DNA from: an uncultured Eubacteriales bacterium
GTDB lineage: Bacteria; Bacillota; Clostridia; Oscillospirales; Acutalibacteraceae
Assembly: GCA_951801675.1 (NCBI GenBank)
Contig: CATONX010000003.1
Location: 115,535-179,534 of the forward strand
Direction of reading: 5' to 3'
DNA length: 64,000 nt
Shown here: in pieces, positions 51,255 to 59,019 of the stretch
Position numbering within the stretch: the first letter of the stretch is position 1
Layout: every line of letters begins with the position of its first letter
Made by a program: the position numbers and the translations under genes
The notes under the pieces: generated by a model
Databases searched by the model: none
Seen by the model: the letters and a program-made list of their open reading frames with translations, nothing else
What the model was told of the DNA's origin: nothing

Positions 51255-52706
51255 TTAGCCTCCAATCTGCATATTTACCGCCTGGGCCTCCAAAGCCTCA
51301 ATCCGGGCGGTCAGGGTGTCGATGACGTGCTGGGCGTCTCTGCGGTAGACAAGAGCAATGGGCGGGTGAGGCTCCGTTCCCGTTGACAGGGCTGCGTCGG
51401 TCCCTTGTGGGGCGATGGACAGCAGTAGCGCCTTCGTTTGCGCGTCCACCTGTTCTTGTACAGGTTCTGCCAGGGGGTAGTAGATAGTCAGCGGTGTGCC
51501 TGCCGCCGCCTTGGCGCGTAGCCAATCCTTGATTTTGCTGATATATACGCTTTGCGGCTCTCCGGTCACAACGCCAGTTTCGACGTTAAGCAGCGTAACC
51601 ACGACTACGGTGGAGGTCCAGCAATAGCTGAGATCCTCCGCGTATCCGTTTGACCGCCAGGGCAGGAGATTACATAAGAGCCGGCCGTTTGGAATCGGAG
51701 CGTGCACGTTAGAATAGACATAATTGGAGGTTTCCCGCGCGGTTGTGGGGTTGGACACTAGATTTTCCTCACCGGTAAACACGATACGCCCAACATTTCG
51801 CTGGATATATGCCGCATTTTGAGCATAATCGACCACCAGCTGATCCCGTACCGTGAAGCCTCCTGACCCGTCTGGAATTCCGTAAAGGGACAGAGGGATT
51901 TCCCGCGTTTGCCCGTCCACAATCAGGGAAATCATTCCGCTCTGTCCGGCGAAAGAGATGGTTCCGGGAACCGAGTCCTGCCTACAAAGACCGGTAAGAG
52001 AAAGCAATGTAAACTGCGTCCCCTCTTGCAGGTCATCCACCGCGATTTCGCTTCCCTCCACCGTGCCCATTAGGGTATGGGCGTAGCGGTCGTCGCTCTC
52101 CTGCTTGGTATACCCCTCAAAGCCTGCCACCGTTTCGGCCGCCGTTGCCGCAGCCATTTGTGCGGCTTGATTTGCCTCTTGGGCACTTTGTGCGTCGATG
52201 CCGGCTTGCGCCGCCGCTGCCTGTGCAAGGGAACTTGCTTCCTGAGCAGATGCCACAGCCGCTTCAGCCTCATCTAGCCGGTTTGTAAGGGTTTCAAGCT
52301 CCCCCAGGGCATCTTCGAACTCCTGCAACGAGGAATCGAGCAGTCCCTCATACGGGTCGGCAACCAGTGTCCCCGTGCCGCACCAATCGGGAGAATCTTC
52401 CACCGTAAGATGCAGCACGCTGGTGCGATGCACGACAAAATCTTTGCGTGCGTCTAAAAAAATCTGCAGCTCGCCCGGAACCATCAATGCCTGCGGAAGA
52501 GGAAAGGAAACCGGATTGGAAAGAGGGACAGATCGATAGTACTTCCCTGCGTTAGGCAGATAAAACCGTAACGTGCAATCGCACGCCTGCCATTCATCAG
52601 GGATGTCTAAGGCCAGAGCGCTCGCCAGATGTTCGCCCGCCTGCCCGGCAATCGCGGTATCAGCCAAAAGCGCTTCGTCCTGTATGGTAAGTTGGATTGT
52701 TCTCAA
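51255..52706 (-). CDS. Phage baseplate or fibre protein, paralogous N-terminus to 52955
   Basis: The 483 residues begin MRTIQLTIQDEALLADTAIA (TTG start, GAGGTG six bases before). The first ~125 residues match the whole 132-residue protein encoded at 52955 (shared AGQAGEHL, SFPLPQALM/VFSLPQALL, VHRTS/IHRTS). A coiled region rich in Ala and Gln follows (about 140-210). The rest is a large beta-rich domain, likely the exposed part. It is probably anchored to the baseplate by the N-terminus. The 248 bases before the next gene hold an imperfect hairpin (52858-52892) and no gene. Confidence 0.75.
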   Translation of the reverse strand: MRTIQLTIQDEALLADTAIAGQAGEHLASALALDIPDEWQACDCTLRFYLPNAGKYYRSVPLSNPVSFPLPQALMVPGELQIFLDARKDFVVHRTSVLHLTVEDSPDWCGTGTLVADPYEGLLDSSLQEFEDALGELETLTNRLDEAEAAVASAQEASSLAQAAAAQAGIDAQSAQEANQAAQMAAATAAETVAGFEGYTKQESDDRYAHTLMGTVEGSEIAVDDLQEGTQFTLLSLTGLCRQDSVPGTISFAGQSGMISLIVDGQTREIPLSLYGIPDGSGGFTVRDQLVVDYAQNAAYIQRNVGRIVFTGEENLVSNPTTARETSNYVYSNVHAPIPNGRLLCNLLPWRSNGYAEDLSYCWTSTVVVVTLLNVETGVVTGEPQSVYISKIKDWLRAKAAAGTPLTIYYPLAEPVQEQVDAQTKALLLSIAPQGTDAALSTGTEPHPPIALVYRRDAQHVIDTLTARIEALEAQAVNMQIGG

Positions 52707-52954
52707 AAGCTTCACCTCAAATCGTATAATTGGTATGACTGCACCGCTTTTTGACAGGAAAAGTCGTTTCCAGTGCAGCCGTTTGGTATGCGCGTTTGAA
52801 AAGTGCAATCGTATTTGCCGTCAGCCGTATCCCATTTCGGGCACGGCGGATGACATAAGCCACAGCCTCCCAACCAGGCAGACTGTGGCTTTATCTAAAA
52901 AAATCGGTATAGACCGGCAGAGTTACTCGAAAGCAAACTCTGCCCGATCATGGC

Positions 52955-53353
52955 TCAATCGGCAGTTGCGTGGAAATTTTCCTTGACCAAACCCTCCAGA
53001 GAATCGTCCGTTTGCGTTTCTCCCAAAGGAATGTCCGGGCATTCCTCAACCCGAAGCTTTGCTAAAGAGGTGCGGTGTATCTCCTTGCCCTTGCGCCCTT
53101 CCATAAGCACCGCCAGATTCCCACCTGTCAGCAGCGCCTGCGGCAGGGAAAACACTACCGGCTCACGCAAAGGCGCAGTTTTATAGCACTGACCGGTTTC
53201 GGTGTAGAAATGCAGGTGGTATTCGTCCATCCCCTGCCATTCATCTGGCAGGGAGAAGGAAAGCTGCGTGTCCAAATGCTCGCCAGCCTGGCCGGCCAGT
53301 GAATTGGAAGGGAGCAGCTGTTCCCCCCGGATGGTAAAAACGATGGTTCGCAT
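52955..53353 (-). CDS. Phage baseplate-type protein, single-domain paralogue
   Basis: The 132 residues (MRTIVFTIRGEQLLPSNSLA onward) match the N-terminal domain of the protein at 51255 over nearly their full length, including AGQAGEHLDTQLSFSLPDEW and the IHRTSLAKLRVEECPD segment. It seems to be the anchor domain without the exposed part. AGGAGG lies six bases before the ATG. Either it arose by duplication and loss or it works as a partner subunit. Confidence 0.75.
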   Translation of the reverse strand: MRTIVFTIRGEQLLPSNSLAGQAGEHLDTQLSFSLPDEWQGMDEYHLHFYTETGQCYKTAPLREPVVFSLPQALLTGGNLAVLMEGRKGKEIHRTSLAKLRVEECPDIPLGETQTDDSLEGLVKENFHATAD

Positions 53354-53409
53354 GGAATCCTCCTAACGTTTATTCATACGAAAACTTGAATTCGTTTCCA
53401 GAACCCTGT

Positions 53410-54318
53410 TCATAAAATCGGGTAGTTTTTCTCATCTGCTGTCCGAATGGACTCTACCGGAACCCCGTTCGCATTCCCGATAAAAACGCCTTTTGCTTTC
53501 ACAGGCGGCGTGCCAGGCGCATAAACAGTTCCAAACTTGCGCTCCCCGCCGCTGTTTACGTATAGCCCGCCCTTGCGATATACCCAACCGGTGTCCGTCC
53601 AAGCAGATGCAAGGTTCCCGTTCCTCGCTCTCACATGGTATGTAAATCCAGTACCCGCCGCCCAATTCTCCGATCCGTCCAGATAGGAGGTGGAGGTGGT
53701 GGAGGCGAGCGGAATCCAGCTGCTATATGCGTTGGTATTGGGATCGGAATACAAGTATTCTAGATCATAACCGGTTACATATCCGGAGGAAGCCCCCCAA
53801 GAAAGCAGTATACTACCATCCCGGCGCATATCTGCGGTTAGATAAGGAGGCGCGGACGGGGTGCGGGGAATGGGGTCAAGGACGGCAGACGCCGTGATCG
53901 CCGCCTTTCCAGGCCCATACGAGTCGGCAATGGAGTCAAACCCGCCAGTCAGTGTGATGGTCTTGCTTCCATCCGGATTATGCGGGATGACATACCCGGC
54001 CCGGCTCACAATAATTTTTGCGAAGAGCCCTGTGGGGGAAGTGCTTGGATAATAATCCCAATTCCCGTTTTCAGTGTTTGAATTAAACTTCCCGAAATGT
54101 TGGACGTCCCCTTCTATCCCGATGTAAGCCCCTTTAACCCATCCGTTCCAATCGTAGTGGGGAAGCCCATTGGCTATCGTCTTGCTTTGGTCAACCAACA
54201 ATTGCACATTCACCGTGCTGGTATTGGCGTCGTAATTTGGAGTAGACGTCCAATACAGGATTACGCGCATGGAATCCCCGTGTTGGTCGGCAGTTATAGG
54301 CTTAAAGTCACTTGCCAT
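53410..54318 (-). CDS. Phage structural protein with FN3-like domain (DUF859-type)
   Basis: The 302 residues begin with a beta-rich domain (VILYWTSTPNYDANTSTVNV, then DGSKTITLTGGFDSI) similar to DUF859 minor structural proteins. It goes on with a fibronectin type III-like domain (about 150-240, PSAPPYLTADMRRDGSILLS, YHVRARNG) and ends with a short module (KAKGVFIGNANGVP, VESIRTADEK). GGAGGTGGGAGA precedes the ATG. FN3 domains on phage tails are thought to help weak binding to cell-surface sugars. Confidence 0.7.
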   Translation of the reverse strand: MASDFKPITADQHGDSMRVILYWTSTPNYDANTSTVNVQLLVDQSKTIANGLPHYDWNGWVKGAYIGIEGDVQHFGKFNSNTENGNWDYYPSTSPTGLFAKIIVSRAGYVIPHNPDGSKTITLTGGFDSIADSYGPGKAAITASAVLDPIPRTPSAPPYLTADMRRDGSILLSWGASSGYVTGYDLEYLYSDPNTNAYSSWIPLASTTSTSYLDGSENWAAGTGFTYHVRARNGNLASAWTDTGWVYRKGGLYVNSGGERKFGTVYAPGTPPVKAKGVFIGNANGVPVESIRTADEKNYPIL

Positions 54319-54330
54319 TCTCCCACCTCC

Positions 54331-55134
54331 TTACACCAATACAAAGATTTCGCCTTCCGCCAGTGAACCGGGCACCGAAGTCCCGACCGTCACTTTCTTC
54401 TGATATCCCTCCGGGCCAACCCCGCCAAGCTTGGACGCATTATCCGCATTGGTCGCAAGATTGGCCTTGCCGTTGATCGCGCCGGTGACGGTCATGTTCG
54501 AGAAGGTGGGCGAAGCGGTCGTTTTCACATTCTGGTTGACCTTGCTGTTGTATTCCGCCAGCGTGACGTAACCCTGGTTTGCCAGTAGATCCAGGATTTC
54601 CTCTGCCCGCTGCTGGTAGTCCTTGGCGTTGAGGGTGTAGAGTCCGGCCGCCACTCCGCAGACGGACGCGTCCAATCGCTCGTCAATCACCGCCGTCACC
54701 ATTGTGGCATTGGCCGGAACATGCAGCTGCGCCAGAGACAGATCCCAGGTGATGTCGTTGCGGGTCAACGGCTTGGGAGAAGGATTGACCCCCGGCTCTC
54801 CTTCTAAAATTTTCAGCGACACGCTGCGCGCCTTCTCTTGCAGGTCCAGCCGCAGAACCACTCGGTCGATGCGCGATTGGGTGGAGCTGGGACGGGAAAC
54901 AGACAACACCAAAGGCTCATTCTCGTTAAAGTACGCATAGCCCCGTACAATGGCCTTGCCCGGATCCACCGTCACCGCCAGTTCCCCTTCCCGCCTGCGG
55001 ACCTGCAGGCAGCTGCCTCCGTTCATCACCACTCCATCCGCATAGAATAGCTGCATGAACTTGGCAAAAGCCGCCGACGAATACTTCCGCTCATCCTGCG
55101 GATAGGAATCAAAAAACATAGATGTTTCGCTCAA
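54331..55134 (-). CDS. Phage tail fibre/baseplate protein, short paralogue
   Basis: The 267 residues begin MSETSMFFDSYPQDERKYSS. The first ~190 residues are clearly related to the larger protein encoded at 55160 (shared AKxMxLFYADGVVM, RIDRVVLRLxL, CGxAAGLYTL). The C-terminal part differs: it has the typical fibre motif SPTFSNMTVTGAINGKANLA and TNADNASKLGGV. AGGAGG precedes the ATG. The conserved part probably docks to the tail tip and the rest binds the host. Confidence 0.8.
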   Translation of the reverse strand: MSETSMFFDSYPQDERKYSSAAFAKFMQLFYADGVVMNGGSCLQVRRREGELAVTVDPGKAIVRGYAYFNENEPLVLSVSRPSSTQSRIDRVVLRLDLQEKARSVSLKILEGEPGVNPSPKPLTRNDITWDLSLAQLHVPANATMVTAVIDERLDASVCGVAAGLYTLNAKDYQQRAEEILDLLANQGYVTLAEYNSKVNQNVKTTASPTFSNMTVTGAINGKANLATNADNASKLGGVGPEGYQKKVTVGTSVPGSLAEGEIFVLV

Positions 55135-55159
55135 AAAAATCTCCTCCTTTTATAAACCG

Positions 55160-56794
55160 TCAGGAATCCGTTATTTTAATAGTTACCTCAAATCCAGGCA
55201 CCAGATAAACACCATCCGCTCCCGCCGCGCGGAATTCCATAGTGCGGTTTCCCTCGCTCCCAAGCGATACCACAAAGGTGTACGTTTTTGTTCCATCTGT
55301 ATTGGAAGTCATGGTTTGAGAGGAGGGAACCAACACATTTCCGTTGTTGTTAAAGAGACGGATACTTGCCGTATTTGGGCTGGTCACTACCGTGAAGGTG
55401 ATAGGTGTGTCCTTCTTTGCCGTGTCTGGTCCCTGTACGGAATAGATGGCAATTGTCGGCGTCGGGATGGCCGCTTCCCTCGCATCCAAACGAATCGGTT
55501 TCTGAGGAATGACATAGGTATTGTCCTTCGCATTATACTCAAGAGTCAGATTGCGTTGGGAGTTAACATGGATCGAAGCCGCCTGAGATTCCATTACGGG
55601 GGTGTTGTTCGTAGAATCCAAAATCACAAAATTTTTCTCTTCTGCATCTAGCAGCTGCGGTTTTTTGGCTAGTTCTTCGAAATTGTAGTTGTAAAATGCT
55701 TTCCATTCGCCAGAAGGAAGCGGCCCATACAAGTAATTGCGAACTGCGCTGTCAATTTTTTTAAAATACCGCAGTGTGGCGTTGCGCTCTTCGACAAACG
55801 GCCTTGGCATGCAGCGGGTCCGTGTAGCCCCAACCTCCAGCTTTACCCAGTTGAGGACCACCGCAGACCCACCTGCGCCTTTGACGAAGATTTCCACCGA
55901 ATTGTTGGCCGATGCCTGAAAGACAGTCGTGCGCTGATAAATGGTGCCGTCAACCGACCAGGACAGCGTGACCGTCTGTCCATCGAGCGCCGCCTTGTCC
56001 GCTTGCTCCATCTGCTGAACCACCATGACCACCTGTTCGCCGCTTCCGCCAAAAGCAATGCGCATTCCGTTTTGTGCTTTGGATACCGAGAGCCCCGCCA
56101 CACCGCTGACATTTACCACCGACCACATGGTGGCGGTATACTGGCCCTGTGCCGGAATATCCGAAAACGAATCTCCGTCCTCCCACACCTTAAAGTGGCT
56201 GTCGAGCAGCAGATTCGGGTTGCTGTATCCCGCGTTTTGGGAAAGCCAGTCTAAAGTGTCCTCCATCTGCTTGCGGTAGTCTTCCATATCCAGCGTATAC
56301 AGCCCCGCCGCAATGCCGCAGACGGTCGCGTCATACCGCTCATCCGTCACCTTTTCGATGACGGCGGAATTGGCTGGAATGTATAGCTGCGCCAGTGACA
56401 GCTCGTATTCGTTCTCATTGCGGGTAAGCGGAGGCGGCAGGGGAGTAGCGGCAGCCGTTCCCGGTTTGATGTCGGCCGAAACGCTGCGCTGCGTCAGGCT
56501 CAGGCGCAGGACCACCCGGTCAATGCGCGGATAGGACGCATCCGCTCCCAAAGGCGCTTTGTGCAGCGGTTCATAGTCGTTGAAATAGCTGTAGCCCTGT
56601 ATGATCGCCGCGCCCGGATTGATGGAAACGGACAAATCCGACGTACCTTTGTAGACCTTCAGGCTCTCCTCATTTGTCTTATGCATCACCACGCCGTCCG
56701 CGTAAAAAAGCCGCATATATTTTGCAAAGTCACCCGAGGAGTACAGCCGCTTATCATCCAGGTACGAATCAAAAAACATAGAACTTTCGCTCAA
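55160..56794 (-). CDS. Phage tail fibre/receptor-binding protein, long paralogue
   Basis: The 544 residues begin MSESSMFFDSYLDDKRLYSS (TTG start, AAGGAAG eight bases before, parallel to the neighbour). Residues 1-190 are the docking domain shared with 54331. The middle part (about 200-340) looks like a carbohydrate-binding jelly roll (NPNLLLDSHFKVWEDGDSFS, MEQADKAALDGQTVTLSWSV). The C-terminus has a bacterial Ig-like module (about 455-544, AKKDTPITFTVVTSPNTASI). It probably decides host recognition. Confidence 0.82.
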   Translation of the reverse strand: MSESSMFFDSYLDDKRLYSSGDFAKYMRLFYADGVVMHKTNEESLKVYKGTSDLSVSINPGAAIIQGYSYFNDYEPLHKAPLGADASYPRIDRVVLRLSLTQRSVSADIKPGTAAATPLPPPLTRNENEYELSLAQLYIPANSAVIEKVTDERYDATVCGIAAGLYTLDMEDYRKQMEDTLDWLSQNAGYSNPNLLLDSHFKVWEDGDSFSDIPAQGQYTATMWSVVNVSGVAGLSVSKAQNGMRIAFGGSGEQVVMVVQQMEQADKAALDGQTVTLSWSVDGTIYQRTTVFQASANNSVEIFVKGAGGSAVVLNWVKLEVGATRTRCMPRPFVEERNATLRYFKKIDSAVRNYLYGPLPSGEWKAFYNYNFEELAKKPQLLDAEEKNFVILDSTNNTPVMESQAASIHVNSQRNLTLEYNAKDNTYVIPQKPIRLDAREAAIPTPTIAIYSVQGPDTAKKDTPITFTVVTSPNTASIRLFNNNGNVLVPSSQTMTSNTDGTKTYTFVVSLGSEGNRTMEFRAAGADGVYLVPGFEVTIKITDS

Positions 56795-56842
56795 TGGTCT
56801 CACTTCCTTTAATCATTTTTCTTTGCCAATTTCGACATGCAG

Positions 56843-56878
56843 GAAAAAGCGCCGTGCAGGAACTCTCCCGCACAGCGC
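56843..56878 (-). terminator. Terminator inside the late operon
   Basis: On the minus strand GCGCTGTGCGGGAG pairs with CTGCACGGCGC, allowing small mismatches, and TTTTT follows. It lies behind the Gp37-like gene and before the fibre genes, so expression of the fibre and lysis genes may be reduced or regulated separately. Confidence 0.65.
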
Positions 56879-56924
56879 AGCAAACATAGAAAAACTTCCC
56901 TATTGGAATGAACGGATATGGTTT

Positions 56925-58118
56925 TTACCGGGGAATATTCTTCAGGCTTTGAATGACCCGCCCCAGATGGAGCGGAGCCGTTCCAAAGGTTACATCAATG
57001 CCCATCTGGGTGCTCTCGTACCGTTCCGTGATCTCAGAAATCCGTGCGTCCAGCGAAACTCCGCCAATCCGGCTCTGAATGGTCACCAGATCGCCCAAAG
57101 CCCAGTCCACACCGTAGACAAAAGAGCTTTCCGGCGCCACCACCGCCGATAAGCTCTCCTGCTTCTCAAATTCCTTGAGCTGGTGCTTTCCTTCGTCTAC
57201 CAGGCTCATAGCCGTGTCGGAGACCGTGATCGCCAGATCGCCGCAGTCGAGGAAGGTCTCAAACCGTGTAAAAGCCGTCGGTTCGGTTTGCTCGTTGGTC
57301 ACCTTCATTACCGTGCGGTCATACCCTTCGCCCATTCCAGCCGCATAGCCCAGATTCAGGTAGCCGGACAGGTCCTGCAAATGGTTGAGGCTCTTGATGG
57401 ATTCAAAGTCAAGGGAGAACAGCACCGGGCTGTTCTCCTCCTGGGAAACCGAATGATCCGCGCCGGGGATCACGTCGAAATGCAGGCCGCCTTCTTTATC
57501 CAGATAGAATTCCCATCCCATGTCGCAGTATTCCGCCGCCTTTTGCAATACCGTATCCAGCCGCTCGTACCGGCTCATCCAAACGGTTTTCATTCCCCGT
57601 CCTAAATCCGGGTCAACCGTCATAGGGATCCGGCGCATTGGGTCCTCCGGCTGCGCCAGATGGCGGGATGCATAGGTTTTCAGAATCGTCTCCGTCGCCA
57701 CCGGAATGGGATTGGGGTTTTCCGCTGTCAGCTCCGGAACATTGTCATAGCCGCCGTTCGGGTCTGTCTTTTCCGGTTCATCTCCGTCCGGGTTTGCGTT
57801 CACATCCCTCATTTTTGGAACCGTGATACGCTGGGCCGCCAAGCCGTTGAGCGTAACTCCCTTGACGGATAAAACCGGACCGCGGTTGTCCTCCGTGTAT
57901 TCCAGGCTTCGGATGATTCCCGCCCGGTGCCCGTCGTTGTCGAGCATAACATAGTGTCCCAACCCAATATCCTCGAGTCCCTGAGCGTCCGCGGGCAGAA
58001 CAAACTGGAAATCCCCCACCCCCTGCCAGCTGCGTTTGAAGTACAGGGACGTGTAGGTGTCCACCTCCGTCAGCAACGCGCCGTTTGTGTCAATGATACG
58101 TACCGCAGGAATTTTCAT
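56925..58118 (-). CDS. Gp37-like siphovirus tail protein
   Basis: The 397 residues begin IPAVRIIDTNGALLTEVDTY. They contain SLYFKRSWQGVGDFQFVLPA and GIIRSLEYTEDNRGPVLSVKG, typical of the ReqiPepy6 Gp37-like/tail-associated family. The protein sits between the distal tail protein and the fibres and is probably the tail-tip hub. GAAAATTCCTGC-type spacing follows only three bases after the upstream gene stop, so translation is probably coupled. A protease or lysozyme domain, often found in tail-tip proteins, is not visible. Confidence 0.82.
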   Translation of the reverse strand: MKIPAVRIIDTNGALLTEVDTYTSLYFKRSWQGVGDFQFVLPADAQGLEDIGLGHYVMLDNDGHRAGIIRSLEYTEDNRGPVLSVKGVTLNGLAAQRITVPKMRDVNANPDGDEPEKTDPNGGYDNVPELTAENPNPIPVATETILKTYASRHLAQPEDPMRRIPMTVDPDLGRGMKTVWMSRYERLDTVLQKAAEYCDMGWEFYLDKEGGLHFDVIPGADHSVSQEENSPVLFSLDFESIKSLNHLQDLSGYLNLGYAAGMGEGYDRTVMKVTNEQTEPTAFTRFETFLDCGDLAITVSDTAMSLVDEGKHQLKEFEKQESLSAVVAPESSFVYGVDWALGDLVTIQSRIGGVSLDARISEITERYESTQMGIDVTFGTAPLHLGRVIQSLKNIPR

Positions 58119-58121
58119 ACC

Positions 58122-59012
58122 TTACACCCCCGCGTACCGTTCACGGTACTGAATGATGACCCTCGTCAACACGCTGTCGTTCTCACATGCGTATGTTAAC
58201 TCGTTGACGCCCGGCTGAAGCTGAAAAAAGCTGCTTTGTAAATCGATGTAGGCAAACGCGCTGGTGGTCACCTTATCCTTGTCGGTCAGCAGAACCCGTT
58301 TTTCCCCGGGCTTTGTGTAGATTGTCAACGTTTCCCCCTCGTCGAGAATCTTCTTTACCGAGATGGCCTCTCCGGTGGTCTGGTTGATCACCGACGGATT
58401 TTTTGCCGGTCCCAGAATGGTCAGGCGCACCGGAGTCGGCACCGTACCGCCGTTTACCACCGTGCAGTGGTTGGAGCGGGAGGCGAACTGGATCTTATGG
58501 TCGTTTTCCGGCGCAAATTCCAGCGGGAATGAAAAACCCCCTTCCACATAGGCCATGTAGGAAGGGGGCATTTCCTCCACCGCCTCCCAGTAAGGGGACG
58601 GGCATCGGAAGGTCAGCTGGGCGGTGTTGAAGTTCTTGATCCGCGTGGCGAACTCCGCGGCATTCGCCGGATACGCAGCAATGCGCACCGAAATGTAATC
58701 GTTCTGGTAATAGAGCATACCCGGATCCTTTTTCGGGGAAAGCTTACGGATGAGCGCGAACCGTTTTTCGTACATCCCCTGCCGGGTCCCGCCCTTGACG
58801 TGGATGGTAGCGCTCACCTCCCGAGACTCCGTGCGCATGGTGTACACATGCACGCCGTCGAGCCCGGGAATGGTGTCCTGCACCAACGTGGTATCCGCCC
58901 CGCCTACCCCGGATACGGAGCCCAGAATCAGCGGCGGGGACAAAGAAAAGACCGCACATTCATCGATGCGGTCAATGGAAGCTCCAGGCGGAACATAGAT
59001 CAGTTTTTGCAT
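58122..59012 (-). CDS. Phage distal tail protein (Dit-like, siphovirus tail component)
   Basis: The 296 residues begin MQKLIYVPPGASIDRIDECA. They show RFALIRKLSPKKDPGMLYYQ, SVRIAAYPANAAEF, QLTFRCPSPYWEA and VPTPVRLTILGPAKNP, which are the usual conserved strands of the Dit-type tail component. It forms the ring at the end of the tail tube. The position right behind the tape measure gene, with a seven-base gap, agrees. Confidence 0.88.
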   Translation of the reverse strand: MQKLIYVPPGASIDRIDECAVFSLSPPLILGSVSGVGGADTTLVQDTIPGLDGVHVYTMRTESREVSATIHVKGGTRQGMYEKRFALIRKLSPKKDPGMLYYQNDYISVRIAAYPANAAEFATRIKNFNTAQLTFRCPSPYWEAVEEMPPSYMAYVEGGFSFPLEFAPENDHKIQFASRSNHCTVVNGGTVPTPVRLTILGPAKNPSVINQTTGEAISVKKILDEGETLTIYTKPGEKRVLLTDKDKVTTSAFAYIDLQSSFFQLQPGVNELTYACENDSVLTRVIIQYRERYAGV

Positions 59013-59019
59013 TTCTCAA

